DNA of 64,000 bases from Brevundimonas pishanensis. Its GTDB lineage: Bacteria; Pseudomonadota; Alphaproteobacteria; Caulobacterales; Caulobacteraceae. Position numbers and translations under genes: made by a program. This document shows positions 34,400-43,697 of the stretch, in pieces. Position 1 is the stretch's first letter, and each line of letters begins with the position of its first letter. The notes under the pieces were generated by a model. It was not told where the DNA came from. It was given only the letters and a program-made list of their open reading frames with translations, and ran no database searches. The stretch lies in the NCBI RefSeq assembly GCF_022750635.1, contig NZ_JAJKBG010000003.1, positions 124,001-188,000 on the forward strand, read 5' to 3'.

Positions 34400-35217
34400 G
34401 ACTGGCTTTCTTCGGTGACGTAATCGGCAAGAGCGGACGCGATGGTCTAACAGACCACCTTCCGGGACTTCGCCGCGACCTTAAACTCGACTTCGTGGTC
34501 GTGAATGGCGAGAACGCCGCAGGCGGCTTCGGTATCACCGAACACACCGCTAACGAGATCTATGCCGCGGGGGCTGACGTCATCACGCTGGGCAACCACT
34601 CGTGGGACCAGCGCGAAGCCCTGACCTATATCGTGCGCGAGCCGCGCCTGATCCGTCCGGCCAACTATCCCAAGCTGATGGACGCACCGGGTCGTGGTGC
34701 CGACGTCTTCGTCACGCCTGACGGTATGCGCGTACTGGTCATCAATGTTCTGGGCCGTGTCCACATGGACCCGATGGACGACCCGTTCAGCGCGGTTGAG
34801 CGCGAACTGGAAGCCGCTCCGCTGGGCGTCGTGGCTGATGCCGTCATCGTCGACATTCATGCCGAAGTGACCGCCGAGAAGATGGGCATGGGCCATTTCT
34901 GCGATGGCCGCGCCTCGCTGGTTGTTGGCACCCACACTCACGTCCCGACCGCCGACGCGCAAATCCTTCCGGGCGGCACCGCCTTCCAGACGGACGCTGG
35001 CGGTTGCTGTGACTATGACTCGGTCATCGGCAACGACAAGGAAGAGCCGCTGCGCCGTTTCACCACCCGCCTGTCGGGTGGCCGCTACGCTCCGGCCCAC
35101 GGTCCGGCCACGGTCTGCGGCGTCTTCGTCGAAACAGACGATCGCACCGGCCTTGCCAAGCGTATCGAACCCATCCGCATCGGTGGCCGCCTGAAACAGG
35201 CCATCCCCACGCTGTAA
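34396..35217 (+). CDS. YmdB-family metallophosphoesterase (TIGR00282)
   Basis: A 273-residue protein with dinuclear-metal motifs: F-F-G-D-V-I-G-K-S-G-R near the N-terminus, V-V-N-G-E-N-A-A-G-G, G-N-H-S-W-D-Q, D-I-H-A-E-V-T-A-E-K and G-T-H-T-H-V-P-T-A-D. Bacillus YmdB is a 2',3'-cyclic nucleotide phosphodiesterase affecting biofilm and sporulation; the role here is unknown. Overlaps fau by four bases, and a strong terminator follows. Confidence 0.88.
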   Translation: MRLAFFGDVIGKSGRDGLTDHLPGLRRDLKLDFVVVNGENAAGGFGITEHTANEIYAAGADVITLGNHSWDQREALTYIVREPRLIRPANYPKLMDAPGRGADVFVTPDGMRVLVINVLGRVHMDPMDDPFSAVERELEAAPLGVVADAVIVDIHAEVTAEKMGMGHFCDGRASLVVGTHTHVPTADAQILPGGTAFQTDAGGCCDYDSVIGNDKEEPLRRFTTRLSGGRYAPAHGPATVCGVFVETDDRTGLAKRIEPIRIGGRLKQAIPTL

Positions 35218-35246
35218 GGCCTCTAAATCTGTAGAAGATTTAATGA

Positions 35247-35276
35247 GGGCGGCTGCATCTGTGGCCGCCCTTTTTT
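35247..35276 (+). terminator. intrinsic terminator of fau-ymdB unit
   Basis: GGGCGGC (35247-35253) and GCCGCCC (35264-35270) with a 10-base loop, followed by six T. Confidence 0.92.
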
Positions 35277-35309
35277 GCATCTTACCCTCAGTACCAACAG
35301 GGTAAGCCT

Positions 35310-36146
35310 ATGCATAAACTCACTGCCGCCGCCTTTGTCGTCGTCTCGCTCTTCATGGCTGGCCAACCCGCCAGTGCTCAATCGCCCGAGCCGGTGAAGG
35401 TCATGATTATCGGGGCATACCATTTCGGTAATCCGGGCATGGACCTTAACAACGCCCGCATTGCGCCGGTGACCACACCGGACAAGCAGGTCGAACTGGA
35501 AGCCCTGTCCAATCGCCTCATGGGCTTTGCGCCGACGGCGGTCGCGGTCGAGCGCGTGCCCCAGAACACGCAGACCCTGCTGGATCACGTCTATCCGACC
35601 TTCACCACCGAAGTGCTGACCACCCAGCCCGACGAGCGTTACCAGATCGGCTATCGACTGGCCGCCAAGATCGGAAACGGCCGCGTCTATGCCATCGATG
35701 AACAGTCGAACGAGCGCGACTACTTCCCCTTCGAGCCTGTGATGGCTTGGTGGAATGCAAACGGCCACACCGAAGCCTTTGCCAAGGTGAACGCCCCGAT
35801 CGCGGCTTCTATGGCTGAACTGGAGCGTCGCCAATCCGTCGACAGCATCGGCGACATTCTGGCCGATATGAACCGGCCCCAAAGCATCCGGAATGATGCC
35901 GGCTTCTATTTCTCAGTCTTGACGGCAGGCGATGGGCAGTCACAACCGGGCGCAGCCCTCAACGCCGGCTGGTTCGAGCGTAATGCGCGCATCGTCAGCA
36001 AGCTCATGAGCGTCGCTCAGCCGGGGGATCGCATCGTCGTCGTCTATGGTGCCGGCCACGGCTATTGGCTGCGCCAGTTGATCGGCAACACCCCCGGCTT
36101 CGAGATCGAGGACGCGGTCCCGTATCTGGCCGAACCTGCCCGCTAA
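35310..36146 (+). CDS. secreted DUF5694 protein (TraB/GumN-like)
   Basis: A 278-residue protein with a signal peptide (about 1-23, ending A-S-A-Q). The body has the DUF5694 pattern: V-M-I-I-G-A-Y-H-F-G-N-P-G-M-D, P-T-A-V-A-V-E-R near residue 80, and G-A-G-H-G-Y-W-L-R-Q toward the end. The G-x-x-H-F and G-x-G-H elements resemble the TraB/PrgY/GumN fold, which may be metal-binding. Function unknown. It converges with the P450 gene, and their stop codons overlap by four bases. Confidence 0.8.
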   Translation: MHKLTAAAFVVVSLFMAGQPASAQSPEPVKVMIIGAYHFGNPGMDLNNARIAPVTTPDKQVELEALSNRLMGFAPTAVAVERVPQNTQTLLDHVYPTFTTEVLTTQPDERYQIGYRLAAKIGNGRVYAIDEQSNERDYFPFEPVMAWWNANGHTEAFAKVNAPIAASMAELERRQSVDSIGDILADMNRPQSIRNDAGFYFSVLTAGDGQSQPGAALNAGWFERNARIVSKLMSVAQPGDRIVVVYGAGHGYWLRQLIGNTPGFEIEDAVPYLAEPAR

Positions 36147-37546
36147 ATATCGCGCCTTGCCCGCAAGCGCAGTCGCAGGGTCTCGCGACTGCGCAGGGTG
36201 ATCTGGTGCACAGGTCTAGGCTCGATAGGCGTGATGGCCTCGACATCCGCCGCCTTCATGATCTCGGCCAGTGCCACTACAGCTTCCTGCATCGCGAACG
36301 CCGCACCGATGCAGATGCGCGGGCCGCCACTGAATGGCAACCAGGCATAGCGGTCGATGCTCTTGCGGTTCTCGGGCAGGAAGCGTTCCGGTTTGAACAC
36401 ATCCGGCTCGTCCCACAGCTTCTCGTGACGCTGGATCAGCCAAGGGGCGATGACGATGCTGTCGCCCGCCTTGACCTCATGACCCTCGATGACATCGTCG
36501 GCGACGGCCTGACGGATCATGGCGGGGGCAGGGGGGAACAGGCGCATCGCCTCCTCGATCACCGCCTTGTGCCAGACCAGCGACTTGATCGCGGAGGGCG
36601 AGCGGTCCCAGCCGTCGGCCTCTTCCTTCAGCTTGCCGGCCACCGCCTTGTCACGGGTGATCAGATGCAGGGTCCAGCCCAGCGTCCGCGCCGTCGTCTC
36701 GTGACCGGCAAGGATGAAGGTCAGGATGTTGGACATGACCTCGTGGTCAGACAGGCCCGAGCCGTCACCTTCTTCGTCCCGTGCCGACAGCAGGGCCGTC
36801 AGCAGGTCATCGGGCGCGTCCCCATCCTGCTCGATGCGCTTCCTGCGACGCGCCACCAGAGCCGCCACGCGCTCCTGAAAGAAGCGGGCATCACCACGCG
36901 TGACGATCTTGCCGAGACGGGGAATCCAGTCGGGCGCTTTCAGTGCATCCAGCGGGCTGATCCGCGCCCCGACATTGAGGAAGTTGTTCAGCGCCTTCTC
37001 GAAGCCCGCCGCATCGCCGTCCAGATCGTCCGAGAACATGGTGGCCGACAGGATGTCGAACGTCAGGCCGCTCATCCCGCTGTCGATGTTCAGAACCTTA
37101 GCACCGTCCTCCAGATGCCAGCTTTCCACACGGCGGCGACAAACGGCGTCCATGATCTCGGCGGTCTTGGCGGTATAGGCGGGGGTGAACAGCGGGGCCA
37201 TGATCCGGCGCGCACGACGCCACTGGTCGCCCTCGGTCAGCAACAGACCATCGGCCAGCATTGGCCCCAGTACCCGCCGTTGCAGATCGCCCTTTTCATA
37301 GTTGAAGGCGTTGTCAGTCAGTACATGACGGACACCAACAGGATCACTGACCACCAGCGTCCGACCCAATGGCGAGGCACCGGCGACATACAGTTCCTTA
37401 AAGTGCAAACGGCCCCACAGCTTAAGCGGGTCACGCCAGCTTTGCAGCAGAAACGGCACCAAAGCCATGGGCTCGGTGCGTTGCTCGGGCACCCACGGGC
37501 GAAAACCCTGTGAAACCGATGCAGTCGAGGCGGCGGCGTCAGTCAT
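36143..37546 (-). CDS. cytochrome P450
   Basis: A 467-residue soluble P450. The I-helix A-G-H-E-T-T, the E-x-x-R motif in E-E-A-M-R, and the haem loop F-S-G-G-P-R-I-C-I-G (axial Cys at about 412) are intact. Sequence style (long N-terminus, L-T-E-G-D-Q-W-R-R-A-R-R) is that of the CYP102/CYP4-like fatty-acid or alkane-related group, but the substrate cannot be named. ATG 37546 has AAGGAGTG upstream and is preferred over a start 16 codons earlier. No ferredoxin or reductase gene is next to it. Confidence 0.9.
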   Translation of the reverse strand: MTDAAASTASVSQGFRPWVPEQRTEPMALVPFLLQSWRDPLKLWGRLHFKELYVAGASPLGRTLVVSDPVGVRHVLTDNAFNYEKGDLQRRVLGPMLADGLLLTEGDQWRRARRIMAPLFTPAYTAKTAEIMDAVCRRRVESWHLEDGAKVLNIDSGMSGLTFDILSATMFSDDLDGDAAGFEKALNNFLNVGARISPLDALKAPDWIPRLGKIVTRGDARFFQERVAALVARRRKRIEQDGDAPDDLLTALLSARDEEGDGSGLSDHEVMSNILTFILAGHETTARTLGWTLHLITRDKAVAGKLKEEADGWDRSPSAIKSLVWHKAVIEEAMRLFPPAPAMIRQAVADDVIEGHEVKAGDSIVIAPWLIQRHEKLWDEPDVFKPERFLPENRKSIDRYAWLPFSGGPRICIGAAFAMQEAVVALAEIMKAADVEAITPIEPRPVHQITLRSRETLRLRLRARRDI

Positions 37547-37650
37547 GAAGCACTCCTTCTCATTACCGGGAGAGCATACTGACGATGTTGTCAAAAAGAA
37601 GGGATCAGTGTGACGGCCAGTCTGCGGGCAGTGTCACAGGATAACGTCCG

Positions 37651-37980
37651 TCAGCGGCGTGCGTTCAACTCGGCGAGTTCCGCAGTGCGGGTTGTGATGG
37701 TCCGGCGAGCCAGCGCCTTCAGTTGCACATCATCGCTGGTGGCGATGACCTCGCGCGCCTTGGCGATGGCGGCTTCGTGGTCAGCGATCATCTGCTCGAC
37801 CAGCGCCTTGTCGGCCTCGGCAGTTTTCACAGGCTCGGGCGAGGAAATCGTCCCGTCCTTCACGGCCTGAGCGTGATAGTTGGCCGAAATCTCCCGTACC
37901 GCCTGATCCACAGGGTCGCCGCCGCCTTCGCAGGCAGCGACACCGAGAACAGCCAGGCACAGGAGATATCGACGCATCAT
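37651..37980 (-). CDS. small lipoprotein with DUF305-like helical segment
   Basis: A 109-residue protein (two adjacent ATGs at 37980 and 37977). Lipobox V-A-A-C at about 14-17, then a helical body with M-I-A-D-H-E-A-A-I-A-K-A and L-A-R-R-T-I-T-T-R-T-A-E-L, reminiscent of the final helices of DUF305 ferritin-like proteins. Function unknown. It follows purL by 35 bases on the same strand and might be carried on its transcript. Confidence 0.65.
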   Translation of the reverse strand: MMRRYLLCLAVLGVAACEGGGDPVDQAVREISANYHAQAVKDGTISSPEPVKTAEADKALVEQMIADHEAAIAKAREVIATSDDVQLKALARRTITTRTAELAELNARR

Positions 37981-38015
37981 AAAGTCCGTTCTTTGGTCAA
38001 AGGCCGATCTTGCGA

Positions 38016-40223
38016 TCAGCCCTCGATCCAGTTCGGCATCCAGCTTTCGTGCATTTCTCGCAGGTGAGCGACCGGAATACGGAACAGCTCGCCAGTCGCC
38101 GCAGCACCGGCAAAGTCCTTACCGCCGACCTTGCCGACAACCGAAGCGACCAGACCGGCAGCCTTGGCCTTGGCCACGATTTCGTCGGCGTTGGTGACAG
38201 CCACCAGATAGCGGGCCTGATCTTCACCGAAGTAGAAGCCGTGGGCCGCAGCCTCTCCAGCGTTCAGTTCGACGCCAACGTCCGATGCCAGAGCGATATC
38301 GCCCGCAGCACCAACCAGACCGCCGTCCGACAGGTCGTGGACAACCGTCAGTTCGCCAGCTTCGATCAGCGAACGCACGAAGTCGCCGGTCTTGCGCTCC
38401 AGCTTCAGGTCCACCGGCGGCGGTGCACCGTCTTCACGGTTCAGCACTTCGCGCAGATAGATGGATGCGCCCAGCGAACCCTTGGTTTCGCCGATCAGCA
38501 CAAGGGCATCGCCCTCGGCTGCGCCACCAAAGCCGGTGACAACGTCATAGTTCGGCAGCAGGCCGACAGCGCCGACGGTCGGCGTCGGCGGAATGGCGAC
38601 GCCGTTGGTCTCGTTGTAGAGCGAGACGTTGCCCGAGACGACGGGGAAGTCCAGCTCGCGGCAAGCCTCGGCCATGCCGTCGGTGGCACGCACGATCTGG
38701 CCCATGATCTCAGGGCGCTGCGGGTTGCCGAAGTTCAGGTTGTCGGTGATGGCGATCGGGCGCGAACCCACCGCAGTCAGGTTACGCCAAGCCTCGGCCA
38801 CAGCCTGCTTGCCGCCTTCATACGGATCGTTCTGGACGTAACGCGGGGTGCAGTCCGAAGTGACGGCCAGACCCTTTTCCGTGCCGTGAACACGAACCAC
38901 GCCAGCATCAGCGCCGGTGGCCGAATCTTGCAGGGTGTCGGCCATCACGTGACGGTCGTACTGTTCCCAGATCCAGCGCTTGGACGCCATGTCCGGGCAG
39001 GTCAGGACCGACAACACTGCGTCGTTCCAGCTTTCCGGTGCCGGAACGTCGGCAGGCGTCAGGGCGGGATGCAGTTCCGGCTGCACCCATGGGCGGTCAT
39101 ACAGCGGCGCATCATCGAACAGCGGAGCCAGCGGCACGTCGCAGACGGTTTCGCCCTTGTGCTTCAGCACGAGGTGTCCGGTGTCGGTGGTCTTGCCGAT
39201 GATGGCGAAGTCCAGACCCCACTTCTTGAAGATGCGGTAGCCGGTTTCTTCATAGCCCGGCTTCAGAACCGCGAGCATACGCTCCTGCGATTCCGACAGC
39301 ATCATCTCATAGGCGGTCATTTCGGTTTCGCGCTGCGGAACCTTGTCGAGGTCCAGCTCGACGCCCACGCCGCCCTTACCGGCCATTTCGACCGACGAGG
39401 AGGTGAGGCCAGCGGCACCCATGTCCTGAATGGCGGCGACCGCGCCCGATTGCATCAGTTCAAGCGTGGCTTCGATCAGCAGCTTTTCTGCGAACGGGTC
39501 ACCAACCTGAACGGTCGGGCGTTTGGCGTCCGACTCATCGTCGAACTCTGCCGACGACATGGTCGCGCCGTGGATGCCATCGCGGCCGGTCTTGGAGCCG
39601 AAGTAAACCACGTCGTGGCCCGCTTCCGGTGCGGCCGAATAATAGATCTCGTCGGCACGGGCCAAGCCTACGCACATGGCGTTGACGAGGATGTTGCCGT
39701 TGTAGCCCTTGTGGAAGTTGGTCTCGCCCGCAACAGTCGGAACGCCGACGCAGTTGCCGTAACCGGCGATACCGGCCACCACGCCCGATACCAGACGCTT
39801 GGACTTCTCGTGACCCGGCTCACCGAAACGCAGGGCGTTCAGCAGGGCCACAGGGCGTGCGCCCATGGTGAAGACGTCACGCATAATGCCGCCAACGCCC
39901 GTCGCCGCGCCTTGGAAAGGCTCGATGTAGGACGGGTGGTTGTGGCTCTCCATCTTGAAGATGCAGGCATCGCCGTCATCGATGTCGATGACGCCGGCGT
40001 TTTCACCCGGACCGCAGATCACGCGCTCGCCCGTAACGGGGAACTTCATCAGCTGCTTCTTCGATGATTTGTACGAGCAGTGCTCGGACCACATCACCGA
40101 GAACACGCCCAGCTCGACCTGATTGGGCTCACGGCCCAACCGGTCCAGCAGGACCTGATATTCGTTAGGGGCGAGGCCGTACTCTTCGGCCAGTTGGGCG
40201 ATGGTCTTTTGGGGCGCGCTCAT
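38016..40223 (-). CDS. purL: phosphoribosylformylglycinamidine synthase, PurL subunit (small type)
   Basis: A 735-residue AIR-synthase-fold enzyme, the ATP-dependent synthetase of FGAM synthase. Motifs: [10 protein letters not shown] near residue 44-53, [19 protein letters not shown], and the second half D-C-T-P-R-Y-V and L-S-D-G-G-L. It is the short PurL that works with separate PurS and PurQ, both present in this window (47156 and 42991). The long single-chain PurL of gammaproteobacteria is about 1300 residues. ATG 40223. Confidence 0.96.
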   Translation of the reverse strand: MSAPQKTIAQLAEEYGLAPNEYQVLLDRLGREPNQVELGVFSVMWSEHCSYKSSKKQLMKFPVTGERVICGPGENAGVIDIDDGDACIFKMESHNHPSYIEPFQGAATGVGGIMRDVFTMGARPVALLNALRFGEPGHEKSKRLVSGVVAGIAGYGNCVGVPTVAGETNFHKGYNGNILVNAMCVGLARADEIYYSAAPEAGHDVVYFGSKTGRDGIHGATMSSAEFDDESDAKRPTVQVGDPFAEKLLIEATLELMQSGAVAAIQDMGAAGLTSSSVEMAGKGGVGVELDLDKVPQRETEMTAYEMMLSESQERMLAVLKPGYEETGYRIFKKWGLDFAIIGKTTDTGHLVLKHKGETVCDVPLAPLFDDAPLYDRPWVQPELHPALTPADVPAPESWNDAVLSVLTCPDMASKRWIWEQYDRHVMADTLQDSATGADAGVVRVHGTEKGLAVTSDCTPRYVQNDPYEGGKQAVAEAWRNLTAVGSRPIAITDNLNFGNPQRPEIMGQIVRATDGMAEACRELDFPVVSGNVSLYNETNGVAIPPTPTVGAVGLLPNYDVVTGFGGAAEGDALVLIGETKGSLGASIYLREVLNREDGAPPPVDLKLERKTGDFVRSLIEAGELTVVHDLSDGGLVGAAGDIALASDVGVELNAGEAAAHGFYFGEDQARYLVAVTNADEIVAKAKAAGLVASVVGKVGGKDFAGAAATGELFRIPVAHLREMHESWMPNWIEG

Positions 40224-40283
40224 GGCGCGCGTATTAGCCTTGTACGGAGCATCTGTCAGCCACCGTTTGGCGACTGTTTTGTG

Positions 40284-41078
40284 TCAACCCACGCGCACCG
40301 CGCCACGACGCAGGCCAAAGGCAAAGATCACGCCGCCTACGACCAGCAGAAGCGCGGCACCCAAAGCCGTAAAGGCGAGCGCCGGCTGGGTTTCCTGTTC
40401 GGCGACAAAGGCACCGATCAGGCCCCATGCAATGGGCAGGGGATAGGCCAGCGTCCGCAGGGCCCAACTGACGCTCAAGCCGACGATTGTCACGACCACA
40501 ACTGCTAGAATCGCCCAGCCTAGCGGAGAGAGGGCCGCCGGAAGGGCCTCCAGCCCTGTGGCCGTCGTAATCAGGTTGAGGGGCGATGCCACCGTCAGCC
40601 AACCCGCCAGGGCAGCCAGCGGCCAAATCAGCAGCATCCGGTCACGGTGCATCAATGGCGTAGAACGGATCACACCCGCCAGCGCCAACAGCGGCAACAG
40701 CACGGCCAGAAGGCTGGCGAAGATAACGATCACGCTGGCAGCCTTGAGGTTCAGCGCCGCCATGATGATCCATAGACCGATACCGAAGAACGCTACGGCT
40801 GAGGGCCAGCCCATCCGGTTGATCAGGGTGCTCTCACCCGTGTTGGGCAGTACCTGCCGGATCGCATAGGCCAAAATTCCTGCGTAGATCAGGCCCCAGA
40901 TCGAGAAAGCATAGCCGGCGACCCGCAACGTCGAGTTGCCATCGGCGGCGAACTCGGCCTGCGTCAGTCCCCAGTTCAGCAGATTTTGCAGCAAGGGCAC
41001 CACAACCGCGAACACGGCGGCGGCCAGTACCACCAGACGGCGGGTTTTCTGTGCGGGGGACGGACGGACGATCGACAT
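40284..41078 (-). CDS. TspO/MBR-related membrane protein (tryptophan-rich sensory protein family)
   Basis: A 264-residue membrane protein with about eight hydrophobic segments. The family signature Y-A-F-S-I-W-G-L-I-Y-A-G is at about residues 55-66, followed by W-P-L-A-A-L-A-G-W-L-T-V-A-S-P. It is longer than classical TspO (about 160 residues) and belongs to the longer TspO-related branch. Ligand unknown; TspO relatives bind tetrapyrroles or cholesterol. ATG 41078 follows GGGAGC, preferred over a TTG four codons upstream. It lies 60 bases from purL's start, same strand. Confidence 0.72.
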   Translation of the reverse strand: MSIVRPSPAQKTRRLVVLAAAVFAVVVPLLQNLLNWGLTQAEFAADGNSTLRVAGYAFSIWGLIYAGILAYAIRQVLPNTGESTLINRMGWPSAVAFFGIGLWIIMAALNLKAASVIVIFASLLAVLLPLLALAGVIRSTPLMHRDRMLLIWPLAALAGWLTVASPLNLITTATGLEALPAALSPLGWAILAVVVVTIVGLSVSWALRTLAYPLPIAWGLIGAFVAEQETQPALAFTALGAALLLVVGGVIFAFGLRRGAVRVG

Positions 41079-41206
41079 GGCAGCTCCCAACCATGACCTG
41101 CGGAGTTACAGGCAACGGCATAACTACGTTTGGCGGGCGCGAAGGTTCACGGAACCGGCTTGGCTGTTGGTGGATTGGAACAGGGTAACCCTCAAAGGAG
41201 GCCAAG

Positions 41207-41425
41207 ATGGCTGATCGCCCACAGGACGATTTCGATAACGAACCCGAAGAAGTCGATACCAACCGCGCCGTGCGTCAAGGGCTCGGAGTCGGCGCTCGCG
41301 AACTGGCCGCAATCGGCGAGAGCGGCGAGAAGGGGACGTTGGAAACATCCCACCCCGGCAAGAAGAAAGACGACACCATCGAATCGGACAGTGGCCGCGC
41401 GGCCAGTGTGCTGGATCGCAAATAG
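41207..41425 (+). CDS. small acidic hydrophilic protein of unknown function
   Basis: A 72-residue protein with a consensus ribosome site (AAAGGAGG, 6 bases before ATG) and its own strong terminator, so it is likely a real, well-translated single gene. It is charged and probably disordered (D-D-F-D-N-E-P-E-E-V-D; later K-K-K-D-D-T), with a short possible helix at A-V-R-Q-G-L-G-V-G-A-R-E-L. No family recognised. The composition is like that of small stress proteins, but no general-stress promoter was found upstream. Confidence 0.7.
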   Translation: MADRPQDDFDNEPEEVDTNRAVRQGLGVGARELAAIGESGEKGTLETSHPGKKKDDTIESDSGRAASVLDRK

Positions 41426-41430
41426 TCACA

Positions 41431-41465
41431 AGCCCCGCCTGATGGATCAGGCGGGGCTCGTTTTT
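41431..41465 (+). terminator. intrinsic terminator of the small acidic protein gene
   Basis: Perfect 12-bp stem AGCCCCGCCTGA (41431-41442) / TCAGGCGGGGCT (41447-41458) with a four-base loop, then CG and five T. Confidence 0.93.
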
Positions 41466-41484
41466 GACCGGACATTACGTCGGA

Positions 41485-42135
41485 TCAGTTCTCTTCCTTG
41501 GTATCGGCGTCGTTGACCAAAACCTTGACCGTGCCGTTGTAGGCAAAGGTTCGGGATGTGGCCGCCTCGGTACCCGAGTTGAACGTCGCGCCGCCATACG
41601 GTGTGTAAACCGCGGTGGTGCTGATACCGATCTGGATCGCGTCATAGGCCTTGCCCACCATGTCGGGCGCTGCGGCCACCAGCACATATCGCTCGTCCTG
41701 ACGCGGACGGAACTGCACCGAATAGATGCTGCCGCGATAGAAATACTCGTCACGATTGAAGGTGCGGGTCTGGTTACCCTGCGCATCCAAGACCACAACC
41801 TCGGGCGCGAAGATGCGGTTCTGGTCCAGTTGTGAGCCGACGATGAGGGTCTTGTCCTCATAGTCTTGTGGCAGCGCGAGAAGGACGTAGGGCACCGCAG
41901 CCCCGTTTCGCATGATGCAGGCCGCTGTCTCGTCCACTTCGGCGACCACCAGATGGACCGCGCGTTCCTTGTCGGGCGTCATCGACAAGGGCGCGCTCAG
42001 GTCGGGCGTCGTCGAGCAACCCGCATTGGCATAGCTCAGCACCGGTGCCGGAATGGGCGGAGCCGAGGCGCAGGCCGCAACCCCCGCCATCAGACCCGAG
42101 AGAATGCCCACACGCGCAAACATCGGCCCGGCCAT
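41485..42135 (-). CDS. lipoprotein, MalM-like
   Basis: A 216-residue lipoprotein (V-A-A-C lipobox at about 19-22). The middle, V-P-Y-V-L-L-A-L-P-Q-D-Y, then I-F-A-P-E-V-V-V-L-D-A-Q-G and Y-V-L-V-A-A-A-P-D, follows the pattern of the periplasmic maltose-operon protein MalM family, though no sugar genes are nearby. The ATG overlaps the TAA of the preceding lipoprotein by one base, so the two lipoproteins form a coupled pair. Confidence 0.65.
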   Translation of the reverse strand: MAGPMFARVGILSGLMAGVAACASAPPIPAPVLSYANAGCSTTPDLSAPLSMTPDKERAVHLVVAEVDETAACIMRNGAAVPYVLLALPQDYEDKTLIVGSQLDQNRIFAPEVVVLDAQGNQTRTFNRDEYFYRGSIYSVQFRPRQDERYVLVAAAPDMVGKAYDAIQIGISTTAVYTPYGGATFNSGTEAATSRTFAYNGTVKVLVNDADTKEEN

Positions 42136-42833
42136 TATTGGAGCAGTCGCACAGTGGTCGCGACGACCTGATTCAGCGCATCCGAGATGCCATCCGCTAG
42201 ACGCTGCGGATCTTCCAACAGAGCGTCACGGTTCTGAAATTCGTATTCCGGATTGGGCGGCAGGGTGATGGTGCCGTCGGGTGCATGCAAAACATTGTAG
42301 TAGATGATGTTTTCCATGATGGTGGACTTGTCCGACGCCTTCACCAGACGGACTTTGGCCGCAACCGACGGGCGGAACGGCTGACCCGCGCCCGAAGACA
42401 GATAGCCATAGTGCTGAACCGCGACATCCAGCAGGGCATCGGCGGTGGCGCTATCGGGATACTCTTTCAGGAAATCGTATTTGGTGCGGGTGTTCTCGGT
42501 CAGCGGCGCAACGCTATAGCCGAGGTTGGCAAGGCTGCTGGACAGACGTTGCTCCAGCATGGTCTCGGCGTCGAAGCTAACGCTATCGAGAGCCTCGTTC
42601 ACCGCATTGCGGCGGCTGGCCTGGATACCGGCATCTACCAGAGCGCCGATCAGGCCGAAGTTGGAACCGACCGAGGCGACCTCGAAGGCGATCGCATCTT
42701 CGGGCAATGAATCGTCGATCAGCGAGACCTGACGGATGTTGTGCTGTGTGCGTTCATACGGCGTGGCGACATAAGGTGTGGCGCACGCGCTCAGCGTGAT
42801 CAGAGCCGCGATGGCGGCGAGTTGGCGTAACAT
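42135..42833 (-). CDS. putative lipoprotein
   Basis: A 232-residue protein with a lipobox L-S-A-C at about 14-17. It has no recognised family; visible parts are a helical E-T-M-L-E-Q-R-L-S-S-S-L-A-N-L-G-Y segment, a L-L-D-V-A-V-Q-H-Y-G-Y strand and a C-terminal amphipathic helix. Its size and layout suggest an outer-membrane-anchored periplasmic protein. Coupled to the MalM-like lipoprotein through a TAATG junction. Confidence 0.65.
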   Translation of the reverse strand: MLRQLAAIAALITLSACATPYVATPYERTQHNIRQVSLIDDSLPEDAIAFEVASVGSNFGLIGALVDAGIQASRRNAVNEALDSVSFDAETMLEQRLSSSLANLGYSVAPLTENTRTKYDFLKEYPDSATADALLDVAVQHYGYLSSGAGQPFRPSVAAKVRLVKASDKSTIMENIIYYNVLHAPDGTITLPPNPEYEFQNRDALLEDPQRLADGISDALNQVVATTVRLLQ

Positions 42834-42931
42834 GAATATTCCCCCTGTAACCGCTAGTTGAGCGGGCAGAATATTTCTGTCAAAGCGAAAATAACGTCGT
42901 TCGGATTATTCCCGTTCAGTGATGGGGAAAA

Positions 42932-42967
42932 ACGAAAACACCTCCGATCCCTGCGGAGCGGAGGTGT
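42932..42967 (-). terminator. intrinsic terminator of purQ
   Basis: ACACCTCCG (42938-42946) and CGGAGGTGT (42959-42967); on - followed by TTTTCGTTTTT. It lies 24 bases after the purQ stop. Confidence 0.88.
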
Positions 42968-42990
42968 CTGAAATCGTTATATAAATCGCC

Positions 42991-43653
42991 TTAGAGCGTT
43001 TCGTAGATGCTCTGGAACAGGGTGGCACCATCGGCGCTGCCCAGCTCGGCTTCGAAAGCGCGGTCCGGGTGGGGCATCATGCCAAGCACATTGCCGGCTT
43101 CATTGGTGATGCCCGCGATGTCGTTCACCGAACCGTTCGGGTTGTCGACATAGCGGAAGACCACCTGGCCGTTGTCTTCGATACGCTTCAGAGTCTCGGC
43201 ATCGGCGAAGTAGTTACCGTCGCCATTGCCCTGGGTCATGATGACTTCGGACTGTTCGCCATACAGCTTGGTGAAGCGGGTGTTGGGGTTGGCGACCTGC
43301 AGGCTGATCGGCTTGCAGATGTATTTAAGCCCCTTGTTACGCAGCAGCGCACCCGGCAGCAGGCCCGTTTCGCACAGGATCTGGAAGCCGTTGCAAATGC
43401 CCACGATGGCCACGCCGTCTTCGGCGGCCTTCTTGATGGCTGGCATAATGGCCGATTGGGCAGCCATCGCGCCGCAGCGCAGATAGTCACCGTAGGAGAA
43501 CCCTCCAGGAATGACGATCAGGTCCAGACCCTTGGGCAGCTCGCTATCTGCGTGCCAGACCATGGAGACTTGCTCGCCAGTGGAGCGTTCGACGGCGACC
43601 TTACAGTCGCGGTCACAGTTGGAACCGGGGAATACGATGACGGCTGCGCTCAT
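42991..43653 (-). CDS. purQ: phosphoribosylformylglycinamidine synthase, glutaminase subunit PurQ
   Basis: A 220-residue class I glutamine amidotransferase: [10 protein letters not shown] at the N-terminus, nucleophile Cys in G-I-C-N-G-F-Q-I-L, and the His-Pro pair in M-P-H-P-D-R. It supplies ammonia to PurL. ATG 43653 has AGGAGG seven bases upstream; an earlier in-frame start gives an atypical tail. It lies alone between the lipoprotein pair and an MFS gene, away from purS and purL. Confidence 0.95.
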   Translation of the reverse strand: MSAAVIVFPGSNCDRDCKVAVERSTGEQVSMVWHADSELPKGLDLIVIPGGFSYGDYLRCGAMAAQSAIMPAIKKAAEDGVAIVGICNGFQILCETGLLPGALLRNKGLKYICKPISLQVANPNTRFTKLYGEQSEVIMTQGNGDGNYFADAETLKRIEDNGQVVFRYVDNPNGSVNDIAGITNEAGNVLGMMPHPDRAFEAELGSADGATLFQSIYETL

Positions 43654-43697
43654 GGGCGGGCCTCCTAGCACCCTTCTCGGAAAATGTCAGTCGATGG

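Noticed and set aside
36065..40067. Very long + strand frames opposite the P450 and purL genes
   Set aside because: Antisense to genes with complete catalytic motifs; compositions typical of shadow frames.
41091..41206. EcfG-type general stress promoter upstream of the small acidic protein
   Set aside because: A GGAAC exists near 41155, but no CGTT-type -10 lies at the right distance.
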